Source: Mycobacterium colombiense (GTDB taxonomy: Bacteria > Actinomycetota > Actinomycetes > Mycobacteriales > Mycobacteriaceae). Taken from it: a stretch of DNA of 64,000 nucleotides. Positions 29,054 to 37,557 of this stretch are shown one piece after another; within the stretch, counting starts at the first letter, position 1, and every line of letters starts with the position of its first letter. The translations under genes and the position numbers were made by a program. The notes below the pieces were generated by a model that saw only the letters and a list, made by a program, of their open reading frames with translations, ran no database searches and was not told where the DNA came from. Location of the stretch: the NCBI RefSeq assembly GCF_001953985.1, contig NZ_MBEI01000066.1, positions 124,001-188,000 of the forward strand, in the 5' to 3' direction.

Positions 29054-30180
29054 TGTGCGCTCCCTTCCTGAACGGCGGCCAGAACCCGCGCGACGTCATC
29101 TGGGGCCATGTCGTCGTGGACTGGCAGCGACACGATCCGGGAGCAGATGTCCTCCGTAGCAGGCAGCTCGGCGGACCGCAGCTCAGAGTCTGACACGAAA
29201 TACTTCTGCCGGTGTAACGGCGGGTTGTAGTAGTCGCGGGCCTGGATTGCGTGTTCGGTGAGACTGGCCAGCACCGAGGCCTTTTGGTCAGCAGATGTGC
29301 AGCAGACGCTGGCGAAGCACAGCGACGAAGCCTCGGCATTGGGCTGGAATTGCAGCCCAAGCTGAGCCAGTTCGGTGCGATAGCAGTCGAAGACCTTGCG
29401 GCGGCTTGCAAGGCGGCGGTTGAGCCCGGCAAGCTGCCGCAGCCCGATCGCGGCGCTGATCTCCTGCAGCTTGCCGTTCATCCCAAGCTGCGTGCAATCC
29501 CGTGACGCTTCGAAGCCGAAGTTCTGAAACCGGTGCGTCTTCTCGACGAGTTCTGGGTCGCGAGAGACCAGTGCACCCCCCTCACCAACCGCGAACGGCT
29601 TGGTCGCGTGGAAGGAAAAAATCTCACAGGCCCCCCGCCCGCCGACGGGTCGGCCGTCGGCGTATGCCGAACCGAAGCCGGCCGCGGAGTCGATCACGAT
29701 CGGTAGCTCCCATTCGGCGGCAAGCTTCTCCCACGCGTCGATGTCCGGGTTGCCGACGCCGAACACATTGGGCAGCAAAATCCCGGCAACGTGCTCCCGG
29801 GAGCTTTCCAAGACGGCGCTGGCAGAGGCGATGCTCGGCTGCCACGTCTCGGAGTCGATATCGATGAACCACGGACGATATCCGGTCCACTGGGCGGCCT
29901 GTGCCACGGCGACGAAGGTAAATGAGGGCACTAGCAGGTAGCGGTCCCGCGTGCCCGGGCCCAGCGTGACCTGCAGTGCGGCGATGAGCGCTAAGGTGCC
30001 GTTGGCGAGGGTGGCAACGTGCACATCCGGTCCGAGGTAATTGCCAAGGGCGCCAGCAAACTCCCGCTCTTTCGGCCCAAAGTTTGTGTACCAGTTGGCC
30101 TGCACAATCGCCTCGAAGTCCTCGGCGAGTTCGGCCGGCACAGGAAAACTCGGCCGGATAAACGGGATCTCAGCAGGCAT
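29050..30180 (-). CDS. DegT/DnrJ/EryC1/StrS-type sugar aminotransferase
   Basis: 376 residues from ATG 30180 with AGGTGG upstream; the frame is open to about 30477 but the family N-terminus (IPFIRPSFP) starts here. It is a PLP-dependent enzyme that converts a nucleotide-linked keto-sugar to the amino sugar. SFHATKPF contains the predicted PLP lysine (Lys194). LANGTLALIAAL and FTFVAVAQAAQWTGYRP are the usual PLP-phosphate and substrate loops, and VIDSAAGFGS carries the Asp that contacts the PLP ring. Divergent from the ATP-grasp gene and coupled to GT2 gene B. Best reading: makes a 4-amino-4,6-dideoxy- or 3-amino-3,6-dideoxyhexose, as found in several serovar-specific GPLs. Confidence 0.9.
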   Translation of the reverse strand: MPAEIPFIRPSFPVPAELAEDFEAIVQANWYTNFGPKEREFAGALGNYLGPDVHVATLANGTLALIAALQVTLGPGTRDRYLLVPSFTFVAVAQAAQWTGYRPWFIDIDSETWQPSIASASAVLESSREHVAGILLPNVFGVGNPDIDAWEKLAAEWELPIVIDSAAGFGSAYADGRPVGGRGACEIFSFHATKPFAVGEGGALVSRDPELVEKTHRFQNFGFEASRDCTQLGMNGKLQEISAAIGLRQLAGLNRRLASRRKVFDCYRTELAQLGLQFQPNAEASSLCFASVCCTSADQKASVLASLTEHAIQARDYYNPPLHRQKYFVSDSELRSAELPATEDICSRIVSLPVHDDMAPDDVARVLAAVQEGSAQ

Positions 30181-30545
30181 GAAGCCACCTATGCCGTAGT
30201 TGACGACTCGCAAAATCGCGCCGCTTCGTGCGAAACGGATGCTCGATCGTGCCGTGCATTCCGAAAACCCACCTACTTTCGTGACTTCGTGCTGACCGAC
30301 ACAGTAAGTCGCGCCTTGGGCTCGGTTCGTATTTTCGACCCATGTCCCCGACATCCGTGAGCTTTTGTCGCGCCCCCGGTGCGCCCGGTCGTTTGATGCG
30401 ATGCCTCTACCTAGTGTTCGTTTGTCGGCCTCGGCCGTTGGTGACCACGGGTGCCGCGGAAGCCGAGATCGATCCATAGTCTGGCAGGTACGATGCCGCT
30501 CATGTCGGTATGGGGGATGTCTGATTGGCAGCCTGGAGCGACCGA
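30181..30545. promoter_or_regulatory. Divergent promoter region between aminotransferase and ATP-grasp gene
   Basis: 365 bases separating two oppositely transcribed operons that appear functionally linked (amino-sugar formation and amide formation). One shared regulatory region could therefore coordinate both. I saw no convincing operator or -10/-35 pair. Confidence 0.35.
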
Positions 30546-31535
30546 ATGAAGAACATTCTGGTCACCGGCGTCGGCGGTGGCGTAGGACAGAGCGTGCTCA
30601 AGGCGTTGGCACAAACGCCTTACGGCGTGGTCGCCGCGGACTCTGAAGCGCTGGCGGCTGGTCTGCATGCCGCGCCCAAGGCGTACCTGGGTCACTACGC
30701 GTCGGATCCGCAATTCGTCGACCGCCTGCTGGAGATATGCCTCAGCGAGCAGTGTGGGTTGATCTTCGCCGGCCACGACGTTGAACTGCTTCCCCTTTCG
30801 AGAAACGTGGACATGTTCAAAGCCCACGGCATTGTGCCTGTTGTCAGTTCACCGGAGATCATCCGTTCATGCGACGACAAACTCGCGACCACCGAATTTC
30901 TCAACTCACTGGGGCTACCGGCGCCGGAGACCAAGAAACTCAGCGACGTCAGAGCTTTCGAACGTCCAATTGTCTTGAAGCCACAACGTGGCGGCGCGCG
31001 GTCCCGTGGCACTTACGTCGTGAAAACGGAAAACGAGCTCGACCTCTACCGCCAGCTCGTCGACCCGGACAATTGCGTCGCCCAGGAATACATCGATGGT
31101 GATGAATACACCTGTGGCAGCGTAACTTTGGATGGCAAATGTTTAGGCGTCATCGTGATGCGCCGCATCCTACGCGACGGCGATACCTACAAGGCGTTCG
31201 TCGAGCACAACCCGGCGCTGGAGGCGACGGTACGGACGATTGTGGAGGCGCTGAAGCCATTCGGCGCCTGCAACATTCAACTTCGTGTAAGGGATGGTCA
31301 GGCCTACGTTTTCGAGATCAACGCACGGTGCTCGGGAACGACGGCCGCGCGTGCGCTCGCGGGCTTCAACGAGCCGCAGATCATCGCGGACTATCTGCTC
31401 AACGGTGTCGAGCCAACGTATTCGATCAACGAGGTGACCATTCTTCGCTATTGGCAGGAACTGTTGGTGCCCAACAGCGACATCGACCAACTGCGCCAGG
31501 ACGGCTTCCTGCGCGGTGATGGAACGCGCCTGTGA
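30546..31535 (+). CDS. ATP-grasp ligase (carbamoyl-phosphate-synthase-like)
   Basis: 329 residues from ATG 30546; an in-frame start seven codons earlier is less likely because MKNILVTGVGGGVGQSVL is the natural N-terminus. After the PreATP-grasp Rossmann part come SCDDKLATTEFL, IVLKPQRGGARSRGTYVV (ATP-binding), CVAQEYIDGDEYTCGSV and VFEINARCSGTT (metal-binding Glu/Asn). The length is that of stand-alone ATP-grasp ligases, which form amide bonds through an acyl-phosphate; it is too short to be a carbamoyl-phosphate synthase. Its stop overlaps the epimerase GTG (GTGA). With the aminotransferase next door, acylation of an amino sugar by a hydroxy acid or amino acid is the most attractive role, but this is inference. 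Confidence 0.83.
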   Translation: MKNILVTGVGGGVGQSVLKALAQTPYGVVAADSEALAAGLHAAPKAYLGHYASDPQFVDRLLEICLSEQCGLIFAGHDVELLPLSRNVDMFKAHGIVPVVSSPEIIRSCDDKLATTEFLNSLGLPAPETKKLSDVRAFERPIVLKPQRGGARSRGTYVVKTENELDLYRQLVDPDNCVAQEYIDGDEYTCGSVTLDGKCLGVIVMRRILRDGDTYKAFVEHNPALEATVRTIVEALKPFGACNIQLRVRDGQAYVFEINARCSGTTAARALAGFNEPQIIADYLLNGVEPTYSINEVTILRYWQELLVPNSDIDQLRQDGFLRGDGTRL

Positions 31536-32485
31536 CAGGCGTCGATGCCCAGCCGACCGGCATCGTGCTGGTGACTGGTGCCGCCGGGTTCACCGGCAGG
31601 CACGTGCTACGCATCCTTGCCGATGCCGGTTATCGCCTGGCGGTATTGCAGCATCGGACGCCGTTGCCCGCGGACCTGGCGGCGCTCTGCGAGCGGGTCA
31701 CTTCCGGCGACATCCGGGAAGCTCACGTTCGTGAGGCAGCGCTGGACGGGGTGAGCGCGGTCTGTCACCTGTCGGCTTACATCCCCTCGCGCATGGACGA
31801 CCTCCGGGAGGCCGACCTGTGCAACCAGATCAACGCGTTAGCGGTGGTGGACTTCGCGGAGAAGGCGGCGGAGTGCGGCGTTCGGCGATTTGTTTATATT
31901 TCTGGCGCCAATATGTACGCACAGTCGGACGTTCCACGCACCGAATCAGATGCGATATTTCCCGCGCAGTTGGCCACCGCATACCTCGTCAGCAAGTTCG
32001 CAGCAGAGGTGTACCTGTCGAATATCGCCAAACGCACCGGCATGGAAGCCTTGATACTGCGCGTCGCGACGCCGTACGGCCCAGGCGAACCCGCCAACAA
32101 GGTGATTCCCACCTTCCTGCGGATGGCGGCCGAGGGCAAACCGCTGCGCATGGTCAACGGCGGTACCGCGCGTTTCAGCTACGTCCACGTGGGCGACGTG
32201 GCCACTAGCGTGCTGAACGCGATCGGCGGCGGGGCCGGCGGGATTTACAACATCGCGTCCGGCGAGCACACCAGCGTCCTAGAGCTCGCACAGCAGATTG
32301 TGGCACTCCATGGTGATGGAGGGGCGGCGCTGGACATCGAACCGGTTGCGCCCGGCGCCTTTACAGGGTTTGCACCGCTCTCGATCGAGAAGGCGCGCCA
32401 GACCTGGCAATTCGCTCCGCGTCCGCTCGCAACCGGATTGCGCGAATATCGAGACCACTTGCTCGCGCAGGGTGTGATCGCATGA
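31532..32485 (+). CDS. NAD-dependent epimerase/dehydratase (extended SDR)
   Basis: 317 residues from GTG 31532, coupled to the gene before (GTGA) and the gene after (ATGA). The Rossmann motif GAAGFTG spans residues 16-22 and the catalytic YLVSK has Tyr151 and Lys155. YISGANMYA, RVATPYGPGEPANKVIP and FSYVHVGDVA are typical of sugar-nucleotide 4-epimerases and reductases. It may set the configuration of the amino or keto sugar used by the aminotransferase. It is not a close copy of the epimerase at 12714. Confidence 0.84.
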   Translation: MTGVDAQPTGIVLVTGAAGFTGRHVLRILADAGYRLAVLQHRTPLPADLAALCERVTSGDIREAHVREAALDGVSAVCHLSAYIPSRMDDLREADLCNQINALAVVDFAEKAAECGVRRFVYISGANMYAQSDVPRTESDAIFPAQLATAYLVSKFAAEVYLSNIAKRTGMEALILRVATPYGPGEPANKVIPTFLRMAAEGKPLRMVNGGTARFSYVHVGDVATSVLNAIGGGAGGIYNIASGEHTSVLELAQQIVALHGDGGAALDIEPVAPGAFTGFAPLSIEKARQTWQFAPRPLATGLREYRDHLLAQGVIA

Positions 32486-33129
32486 GAGTCGCGGTGTTCA
32501 GCGACGTGCATGGCAATCTCGTTGCGCTGCAACAGTTTGTCGAGGCGACAGCGAGGCGTGCTGACGCCTACCTGTGTTTGGGCGATGTGGTCAATTACGG
32601 CCCATGGAATGACGAATGCATCGATTTGGTGTTGAGCCTGCCCGGCATCCAAGTACTCGAAGGCAATCACGAACGGCTGTTCCGTGGTGACGACACCATC
32701 AACCAGGAGATCCCGCTAGTTCAAGATTTTTATCAGCATTCTCGCCCGCTCTTCTCGCGTGAAAACTTTCTAACTCAGCTCCTAGAGGAAGTTGACCTCG
32801 GCATCTACCGCTGTATGCACACCATCGATGACCGAAGGGTCTATCCGGATACGGACATCGAGATCGATCGTCATTACATGATCGGCCACACGCATCACCA
32901 ATACCGAATCGAGCGCAGCGGATTCACGATCGTCAATCCCGGCAGCATTGGCCAAAACCGCAAATGGATCGACTCGGCGGATTTTCTGATCCTGGACACG
33001 GCGACGGGCGAGACCCAGTTCGAGTCGGTCCCTTACGACGTGGATTACTTCGTCGATGAGTTGGCTAGGCGCGGCTACCCGGAGCAGTGCATCCGCTACT
33101 ACGCCAACAAGGACCGCAAATTCGGGTGA
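32482..33129 (+). CDS. Metallophosphoesterase (YfcE/MJ0936-like)
   Basis: 215 residues, start ATG overlapping the epimerase stop (ATGA). The full calcineurin-like metal set is present: D8-x-H10 in FSDVHGN, GDVVNYG, GNHE and GHTHHQY. Single-domain enzymes of this kind are cytosolic phosphomono- or diesterases that use Mn2+ or related metals. A phosphoesterase in a sugar operon could remove phosphate from a sugar or hydroxy-acid intermediate, or clear a by-product; no substrate can be named. Tight coupling in a three-gene operon with the ATP-grasp ligase and epimerase shows a joint function. The operon ends here, followed by GT2 debris. Confidence 0.85.
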   Translation: MRVAVFSDVHGNLVALQQFVEATARRADAYLCLGDVVNYGPWNDECIDLVLSLPGIQVLEGNHERLFRGDDTINQEIPLVQDFYQHSRPLFSRENFLTQLLEEVDLGIYRCMHTIDDRRVYPDTDIEIDRHYMIGHTHHQYRIERSGFTIVNPGSIGQNRKWIDSADFLILDTATGETQFESVPYDVDYFVDELARRGYPEQCIRYYANKDRKFG

Positions 33130-33164
33130 TTGGGGGAGGGCAGTCGTGTTCTCCTCCGCGGAAG

Positions 33165-33250
33165 TTACCGTGATGAACGGGGCAGCCCCGCATGAAACCG
33201 TCTGGCCCTGGCGAATTCACTAATCGGGTAGGCCAGTAAGGTCTTGAGGC
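33165..33250 (-). pseudogene. Decayed 3' end of a GT2 gene (paralogue of the gene at 35816-36769)
   Basis: Reading leftward from 33248 to the TAA at 33167-33165, the frame gives LKTLLAYPISEFARARRF followed by HAGL. The intact GT2 gene ends LKTLLGAPVSEFARARRF and RAVL: 17 of 22 residues agree, and 49 of 66 bases by my count. Upstream the similarity fades quickly and an in-frame TAG occurs about 60 bases further, so only the gene end survives. It has the same orientation as the intact gene, and the acyltransferase gene at 33335-35572 lies between them. This marks a past duplication or recombination junction. Confidence 0.72.
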
Positions 33251-33334
33251 CCGGGCTCGCCGAGACCCGAACCGTCACCCTCAACTTCACGTTGCGCCGC
33301 ATCTATGGGGCAGTGGCGTATAGCCCACAGCATG

Positions 33335-35572
33335 TCAGCCAGGGACGAGGACGCGATCGACCAGCGCACCGATTGCAGGTGTCAACAACCGGGCGTACTC
33401 GGGCGTCAGATGGAATTCGTCCCCGTAGACCAGGGTGTTGCCCACAATGGCCGGGCAGCGAATGGTCGCGCAGAACAGCTCGGTGAGGTCGTCGTAGCGC
33501 CCGCCACCGGATTTGGCGGCGGCGCTCTCCGCCGCGATCCCTGACGTGTCGACCGCAGTCGACCTCGCCGACGAGCAGGCCGTCGCGTCGTCGAGGTGCT
33601 CAGACAGGCAGTCGGGCACCGCCGAATGCAGGTCCGGAGTGGGACCGAGCACGAGCACGTCCGCGCCCGTCCCCCGTAGCTGACGCACCAGGCGGGTCAG
33701 GCTGTCGATCCACGCCGGGCTGTATGGCGGGGAGCCTGAGCCGCTGTCGTGCCGCAGCATGCCCAACACGACCAGCCGGGGATGCTCCTTCTCCAATCGG
33801 GCAATGATTTGACTGCGCCACTGCCCGCACTCGGTGTAGTCGCGCTGCACGAAAACTTTGAGGGGCAGGTCCAGCATCGGGCAGGCGCCTTTGGTCAGAA
33901 CCTCCAGCCGCCACCGCCGCTGGGAGGCGACTTGCTGGAATGCCGGGCTCCAACTGAAAGCATTCGAGTCGCCAACCAGGGCCACCGTGGTTTTCGACGC
34001 GGTGTCCCCCGTCGCGCACTCGGGCTGGTCGACCTCCAAGAGGTTACGAAGACAAGCCGCCAGGCCAGCCGGTGCCTTTTCGCGCCCCACGTCGACCAGG
34101 GGCGGATCGAGGTTTGACGGCACGGCCTTCAGGTCGACGGATGCCGCGACCGCGGCCTGCACCTGCGCGAAGAAATCGTGCACGCGCGCGTCGTAGAGCT
34201 GAAGGCCTGCCCCGGTGGGCGGGGGCTCCGCGGTGAGGCGCAGCGCCGGGGCCGCCGGGCCGCGGCCGACCGGGGTGGGCACGAATACCAGCAGCGCCAC
34301 GCCCACACAGACCGCCACAGCGGTGGCGACGCCGCCGAGCGCGAGGCTTCGGGCGGCCGACCGGCGCACCCAATCGGAGTACCGGAAGGGGTTCTCTATG
34401 AGCCGCAGGGTGAGCACGGCCAGCCCGAAGGAGACGACAATCGCTGCCACGCCGTCTATCGGACCCAGCGGCCGGCCCAGCAAAGGCGTCGCGAGCAACA
34501 GCACCGGCCAGTGCCAGAGGTACCACGAGTACGACACCCGGCCGACCGCTCGCATCGGCCGCAACCCCAAAATGCGGCCGCACCCGCGAGAAGCCGCTGC
34601 ACAGCCGGCACCGATCACCAGCGCCGAGCCGACCACCGGCAACAGCGCGGCGATGCCCGGAAAGGGCGTGGTCGCGTCCAACTGGTTGCAGGCCAGCAAA
34701 ATCAAGGCCAGGCCCGCCCAACCCACGATCGCTGCCGCGAATGCCGGTAGTCGGCGCCACTGGTTGGTCGTGAGCGCCACCAGCCCGCCGATGGCGAGTT
34801 CCCATGCCCGGGTGTGCAACGAGAAGAACGCCACGGGAGGCGCCGCGCGCGTGGCCGCCCACGACAGGGCAAACGACACGGCGGCGACCAGCGCAAGGAC
34901 CAACAAGTACGGGATCGCCGTCGAGGCGGCATGGTCGGCCCGGGTGCGCCGACGTGCACGCCGGACGAGCCACGCCGTGCCGATGATCAGGGCCGGCCAT
35001 ACCAGGTAGAACTGTTCCTCGACGCCCAGCGACCAGTAGTGCTGGAACGGCGAGATCGTGATCTTGCTGATGTGGAAGTAGTCGACGCCTTGTTGCGCGA
35101 ATCGATAGTTGCCGACATACAGCGCGCTGGCGATGCCGTCACGGATGACGTTCTTGGCCTCCAGCGGGGATAGCAGCGCGGCCGAGGCAATCGCGGTGAT
35201 GACGCCTACGGCAGCCGACGCGGGAAGCAAGCGACGCGCCCGCGCCCCGTAGAAGCGGCCCAGCCGGACGGTTCCGGCCGCGGACGCCTCACGCCAGAGC
35301 AGCCCGGTGATCAGGAAACCCGAGATGACGAAGAAAACGTCCACACCGACGAATCCGCCACCCAACCCGGGCGCGCTGCAGTGAAAGAGGACCACGGCCA
35401 GCACCGCGATGCCACGCAACCCCTCGATATCGGGGCGAAATGCACTGCGCTCCGGATGCGACCCTGGATCGGAAATATTGCTGTCGTTGTTCGAAACTGT
35501 CGAAGGAGTGGTTCGGGATCGGATACGTTCTCTAATCCGCCGCTGACGGTTCGTTGCCAACGATTCCGCCAA
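33335..35572 (-). CDS. OafA/SGNH-type acyltransferase (AT3 membrane domain fused to SGNH hydrolase domain)
   Basis: 745 residues from a TTG start with GGAGAGGG about 10 bases upstream. Residues about 45-400 are an acyltransferase-3 domain: FRPDIEGLRGIAVLAVVLFH, GGFVGVDVFFVISGFLIT and WSLGVEEQFYLVWP, with about ten membrane segments. One further segment follows. The rest is an outer SGNH domain with GDSN (Ser536 nucleophile) and DEFH (Asp718, His721). Such fusions O-acetylate surface sugars outside the membrane. GPL 6-deoxytalose is acetylated by locus acyltransferases, so this is a good Atf candidate. The gene lies between a GT2 gene and that gene's decayed relative. Confidence 0.88.
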   Translation of the reverse strand: MAESLATNRQRRIRERIRSRTTPSTVSNNDSNISDPGSHPERSAFRPDIEGLRGIAVLAVVLFHCSAPGLGGGFVGVDVFFVISGFLITGLLWREASAAGTVRLGRFYGARARRLLPASAAVGVITAIASAALLSPLEAKNVIRDGIASALYVGNYRFAQQGVDYFHISKITISPFQHYWSLGVEEQFYLVWPALIIGTAWLVRRARRRTRADHAASTAIPYLLVLALVAAVSFALSWAATRAAPPVAFFSLHTRAWELAIGGLVALTTNQWRRLPAFAAAIVGWAGLALILLACNQLDATTPFPGIAALLPVVGSALVIGAGCAAASRGCGRILGLRPMRAVGRVSYSWYLWHWPVLLLATPLLGRPLGPIDGVAAIVVSFGLAVLTLRLIENPFRYSDWVRRSAARSLALGGVATAVAVCVGVALLVFVPTPVGRGPAAPALRLTAEPPPTGAGLQLYDARVHDFFAQVQAAVAASVDLKAVPSNLDPPLVDVGREKAPAGLAACLRNLLEVDQPECATGDTASKTTVALVGDSNAFSWSPAFQQVASQRRWRLEVLTKGACPMLDLPLKVFVQRDYTECGQWRSQIIARLEKEHPRLVVLGMLRHDSGSGSPPYSPAWIDSLTRLVRQLRGTGADVLVLGPTPDLHSAVPDCLSEHLDDATACSSARSTAVDTSGIAAESAAAKSGGGRYDDLTELFCATIRCPAIVGNTLVYGDEFHLTPEYARLLTPAIGALVDRVLVPG

Positions 35573-35815
35573 TTTGATTGTCCCTCTCCGTGATTCGGCA
35601 ATCTAGGGTGTGCACATCGAACTTTGGGCCGCCCGCGCCGCGCTTGAGGGTGGCCCATAAACCATAGCGCCCAAAGATCAGGCAGTGTCCACAACCGGAA
35701 AATTTGGCGCGTTCCAGGCGACTGACGCCTGAACAGCGAGAAGGTCCGCGGGATCCCGGATCAAGTTTGGGTCATCGGGGACGTCGGCAGTGGTGCTCAC
35801 CCGTGCGATGGAACC

Positions 35816-36769
35816 TCAGTCCAGCACAGCACGGAAGCGTCTCGCCCGCGCGAACTCACTAACGGGGGCTCCCAGCAAGGTCTTCAGGCGCGAAGCCCGC
35901 TGGGGCCCAGACAAAGTCACCTTGATGAGCAGTCCCAGCCAGGCGAGCAACCACCATGGTGTCGCGGCAGCGCGGACGAGACCGGTAGACGCCGGATCCA
36001 CGATCACCCAGGTCAGAATGCGGAGCTGGTCGAGCCAGTGCCGGTGGGCCTTCGTGATATTCGCCGACTCTGTGGTTGCGGTGTGATGCCGCACCGAGAG
36101 TTCCTGTGGCACAAAACAAACCGCGCCTCGCAGCATGAGGCGCAACCAAAAATCCAAGTCGACGGTTTGATAGACGTCGTCGCGCAAGCCACCCGCGTGC
36201 AGTGCCAGCCGGCGCCGGAACATCACGCAGCTCGGCTCGCCGATCAGATTGGCGCTCGCACCCCACAAGGCCACCAACTGCAGGACCAGTGACGACCCGC
36301 GGTTGTGCTCTCGCAGCTTCGCAAAGTAGACATGGAGCTTGCCCGGCGCTTTTCGTCGCTCGCTCCAGGGGAGGTCGTCCGTCTGCACCCGCCTGGGAGC
36401 GAAGGTCAGCCCGACGTCGGGATCCTCGAAACAGCTTGCAAGCGTCCGCAGGGCTTCCGGGAGCAACCAGTCATCGCCGTGCAGGAACTGGATGTATTCG
36501 CCGCGCGCGAGTTCTAGGCACTTGTTGTGGTTTCCGTTCAGACCGAGTCGAGACTCGTTGCGTATAAAGCGGTCTCCCTCACGCAGCAGCGACGCGGCAA
36601 TGCGTGCGCAGTCGTCCGACGACTGGTCATCGACGACGAGGATCTCGAACTCGACGCCATCCTGATCGAGGACGCTGCGCAGGCAGCGCTCGATGGTCGC
36701 GCCGTTGTTGTACATCGGCACGCACACCGAGACCACGGGTTTGGCCGGTGCATGGTCAGCGTGAGTCAC
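35816..36769 (-). CDS. GT2-family glycosyltransferase, gene C
   Basis: 317 residues from GTG 36769, overlapping the drrC stop (GTGA); upstream extension would run through drrC and is rejected. GT-A features: VVSVCVPMYNNGATIERCL, VVDDQSSDD, FLHGDDWLLP and DLDFWLRL. It is less related to genes A and B than these are to each other. Coupling to the ABC exporter genes suggests it belongs to the conserved right arm of the locus rather than to the variable part. Donor and acceptor unknown; likely adds a sugar during GPL or related lipid assembly. Confidence 0.87.
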   Translation of the reverse strand: MTHADHAPAKPVVSVCVPMYNNGATIERCLRSVLDQDGVEFEILVVDDQSSDDCARIAASLLREGDRFIRNESRLGLNGNHNKCLELARGEYIQFLHGDDWLLPEALRTLASCFEDPDVGLTFAPRRVQTDDLPWSERRKAPGKLHVYFAKLREHNRGSSLVLQLVALWGASANLIGEPSCVMFRRRLALHAGGLRDDVYQTVDLDFWLRLMLRGAVCFVPQELSVRHHTATTESANITKAHRHWLDQLRILTWVIVDPASTGLVRAAATPWWLLAWLGLLIKVTLSGPQRASRLKTLLGAPVSEFARARRFRAVLD

Positions 36770-37557
36770 GCGTTGGCCTCGGCGGCCAGCCGGTAACCGC
36801 GCACGGCTACCGGGATGAACACCGCGAGTAACGTGACCGCCCAAATCAACGTTGTCACAAGAGGCCACATGATCGGGCCGCCGTGGGCCAGGGACCGCAT
36901 CGTCTCGATGGGCGGCGAAATCGGTTGTATGCGGATCAATGGCTGAGCCCAATCCGGGAACAGCTTGATCGGAGTGGCGCCGGGATTGACGAAGGCGAGC
37001 GCAAAGGTGACGCCCAGTACCCAGGTCATCGCGGTGCGGCCGTTGTTGCGGATGGCCATCGCCATCACCAGAGCGGTGAAGCCGGTGACCACGATCGACG
37101 GAATCAGCAGGAAAAGCAGTGCCGCGGGCCAACCCTGATGGAATCGCAGCCCCATTGCCAGCCCCAGGGCGGTGATCAGGATGGTGCCGAGGAATGTGCG
37201 CACCACCTCGGCAATGATCCAGCCGGTGATCGCGCTCGCCCGGTGAATCGGTAGCACCCACATCCGGCTGAGTACGCGCGACTCGCGGTCCATGGTGATG
37301 CCGACCGAATTGCCCAGGGACCCAAACAGTCCGGAGATTACTGCGCACATGGGAACGATGCCGTAGATGCTGTCCACACCCGTGACCTTTTGCACCTGCT
37401 CGCCCAGCACGATTTTGTAGATGAACAGCAGGCAGACGGGTAGCAGCAGCGACCCCATCAGCACCGCTTGGTCGCGCCGCCAGCGGAGCAGGAGGCGGCC
37501 GGCCTGCACCCAGCTTTGGGTCCACAGCGAATTTTGTGGCTCGAGGCGATGCGTCAC
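36766..37557 (-). CDS. drrC: DrrC-like ABC transporter permease
   Basis: 263 residues from GTG 37557, whose first base is the last base of... the drrB stop region (TAG and GTG share one G). The longer open frame upstream overlaps drrB out of frame and is rejected. Six membrane segments typical of ABC-2 permeases (for example VLMGSLLLPVCLLFIYKIVLG and the ISGLFGSLGNSVGITMDRE segment). With DrrA and DrrB it forms a daunorubicin-resistance-type exporter; in mycobacteria such exporters move lipids. Next to GPL genes its cargo is probably GPL or an intermediate. Confidence 0.9.
   Translation of the reverse strand: MTHRLEPQNSLWTQSWVQAGRLLLRWRRDQAVLMGSLLLPVCLLFIYKIVLGEQVQKVTGVDSIYGIVPMCAVISGLFGSLGNSVGITMDRESRVLSRMWVLPIHRASAITGWIIAEVVRTFLGTILITALGLAMGLRFHQGWPAALLFLLIPSIVVTGFTALVMAMAIRNNGRTAMTWVLGVTFALAFVNPGATPIKLFPDWAQPLIRIQPISPPIETMRSLAHGGPIMWPLVTTLIWAVTLLAVFIPVAVRGYRLAAEANA

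Noticed and set aside
30546..31535. ATP-grasp gene read as carbamoyl-phosphate synthase large subunit
   Set aside because: At about 330 residues it has one ATP-grasp unit only and no second synthetase half or allosteric domain; a stand-alone ligase fits better.
34178..35009. Plus-strand frames opposite the acyltransferase-SGNH gene
   Set aside because: The minus-strand gene has intact family motifs over its whole length; the opposite frames have low-complexity translations.
8156..36769. Insertion sequence or integrase that could have moved the cassettes
   Set aside because: No transposase or integrase motif and no terminal inverted repeats were recognised; rearrangement is inferred only from duplicated genes and a remnant.
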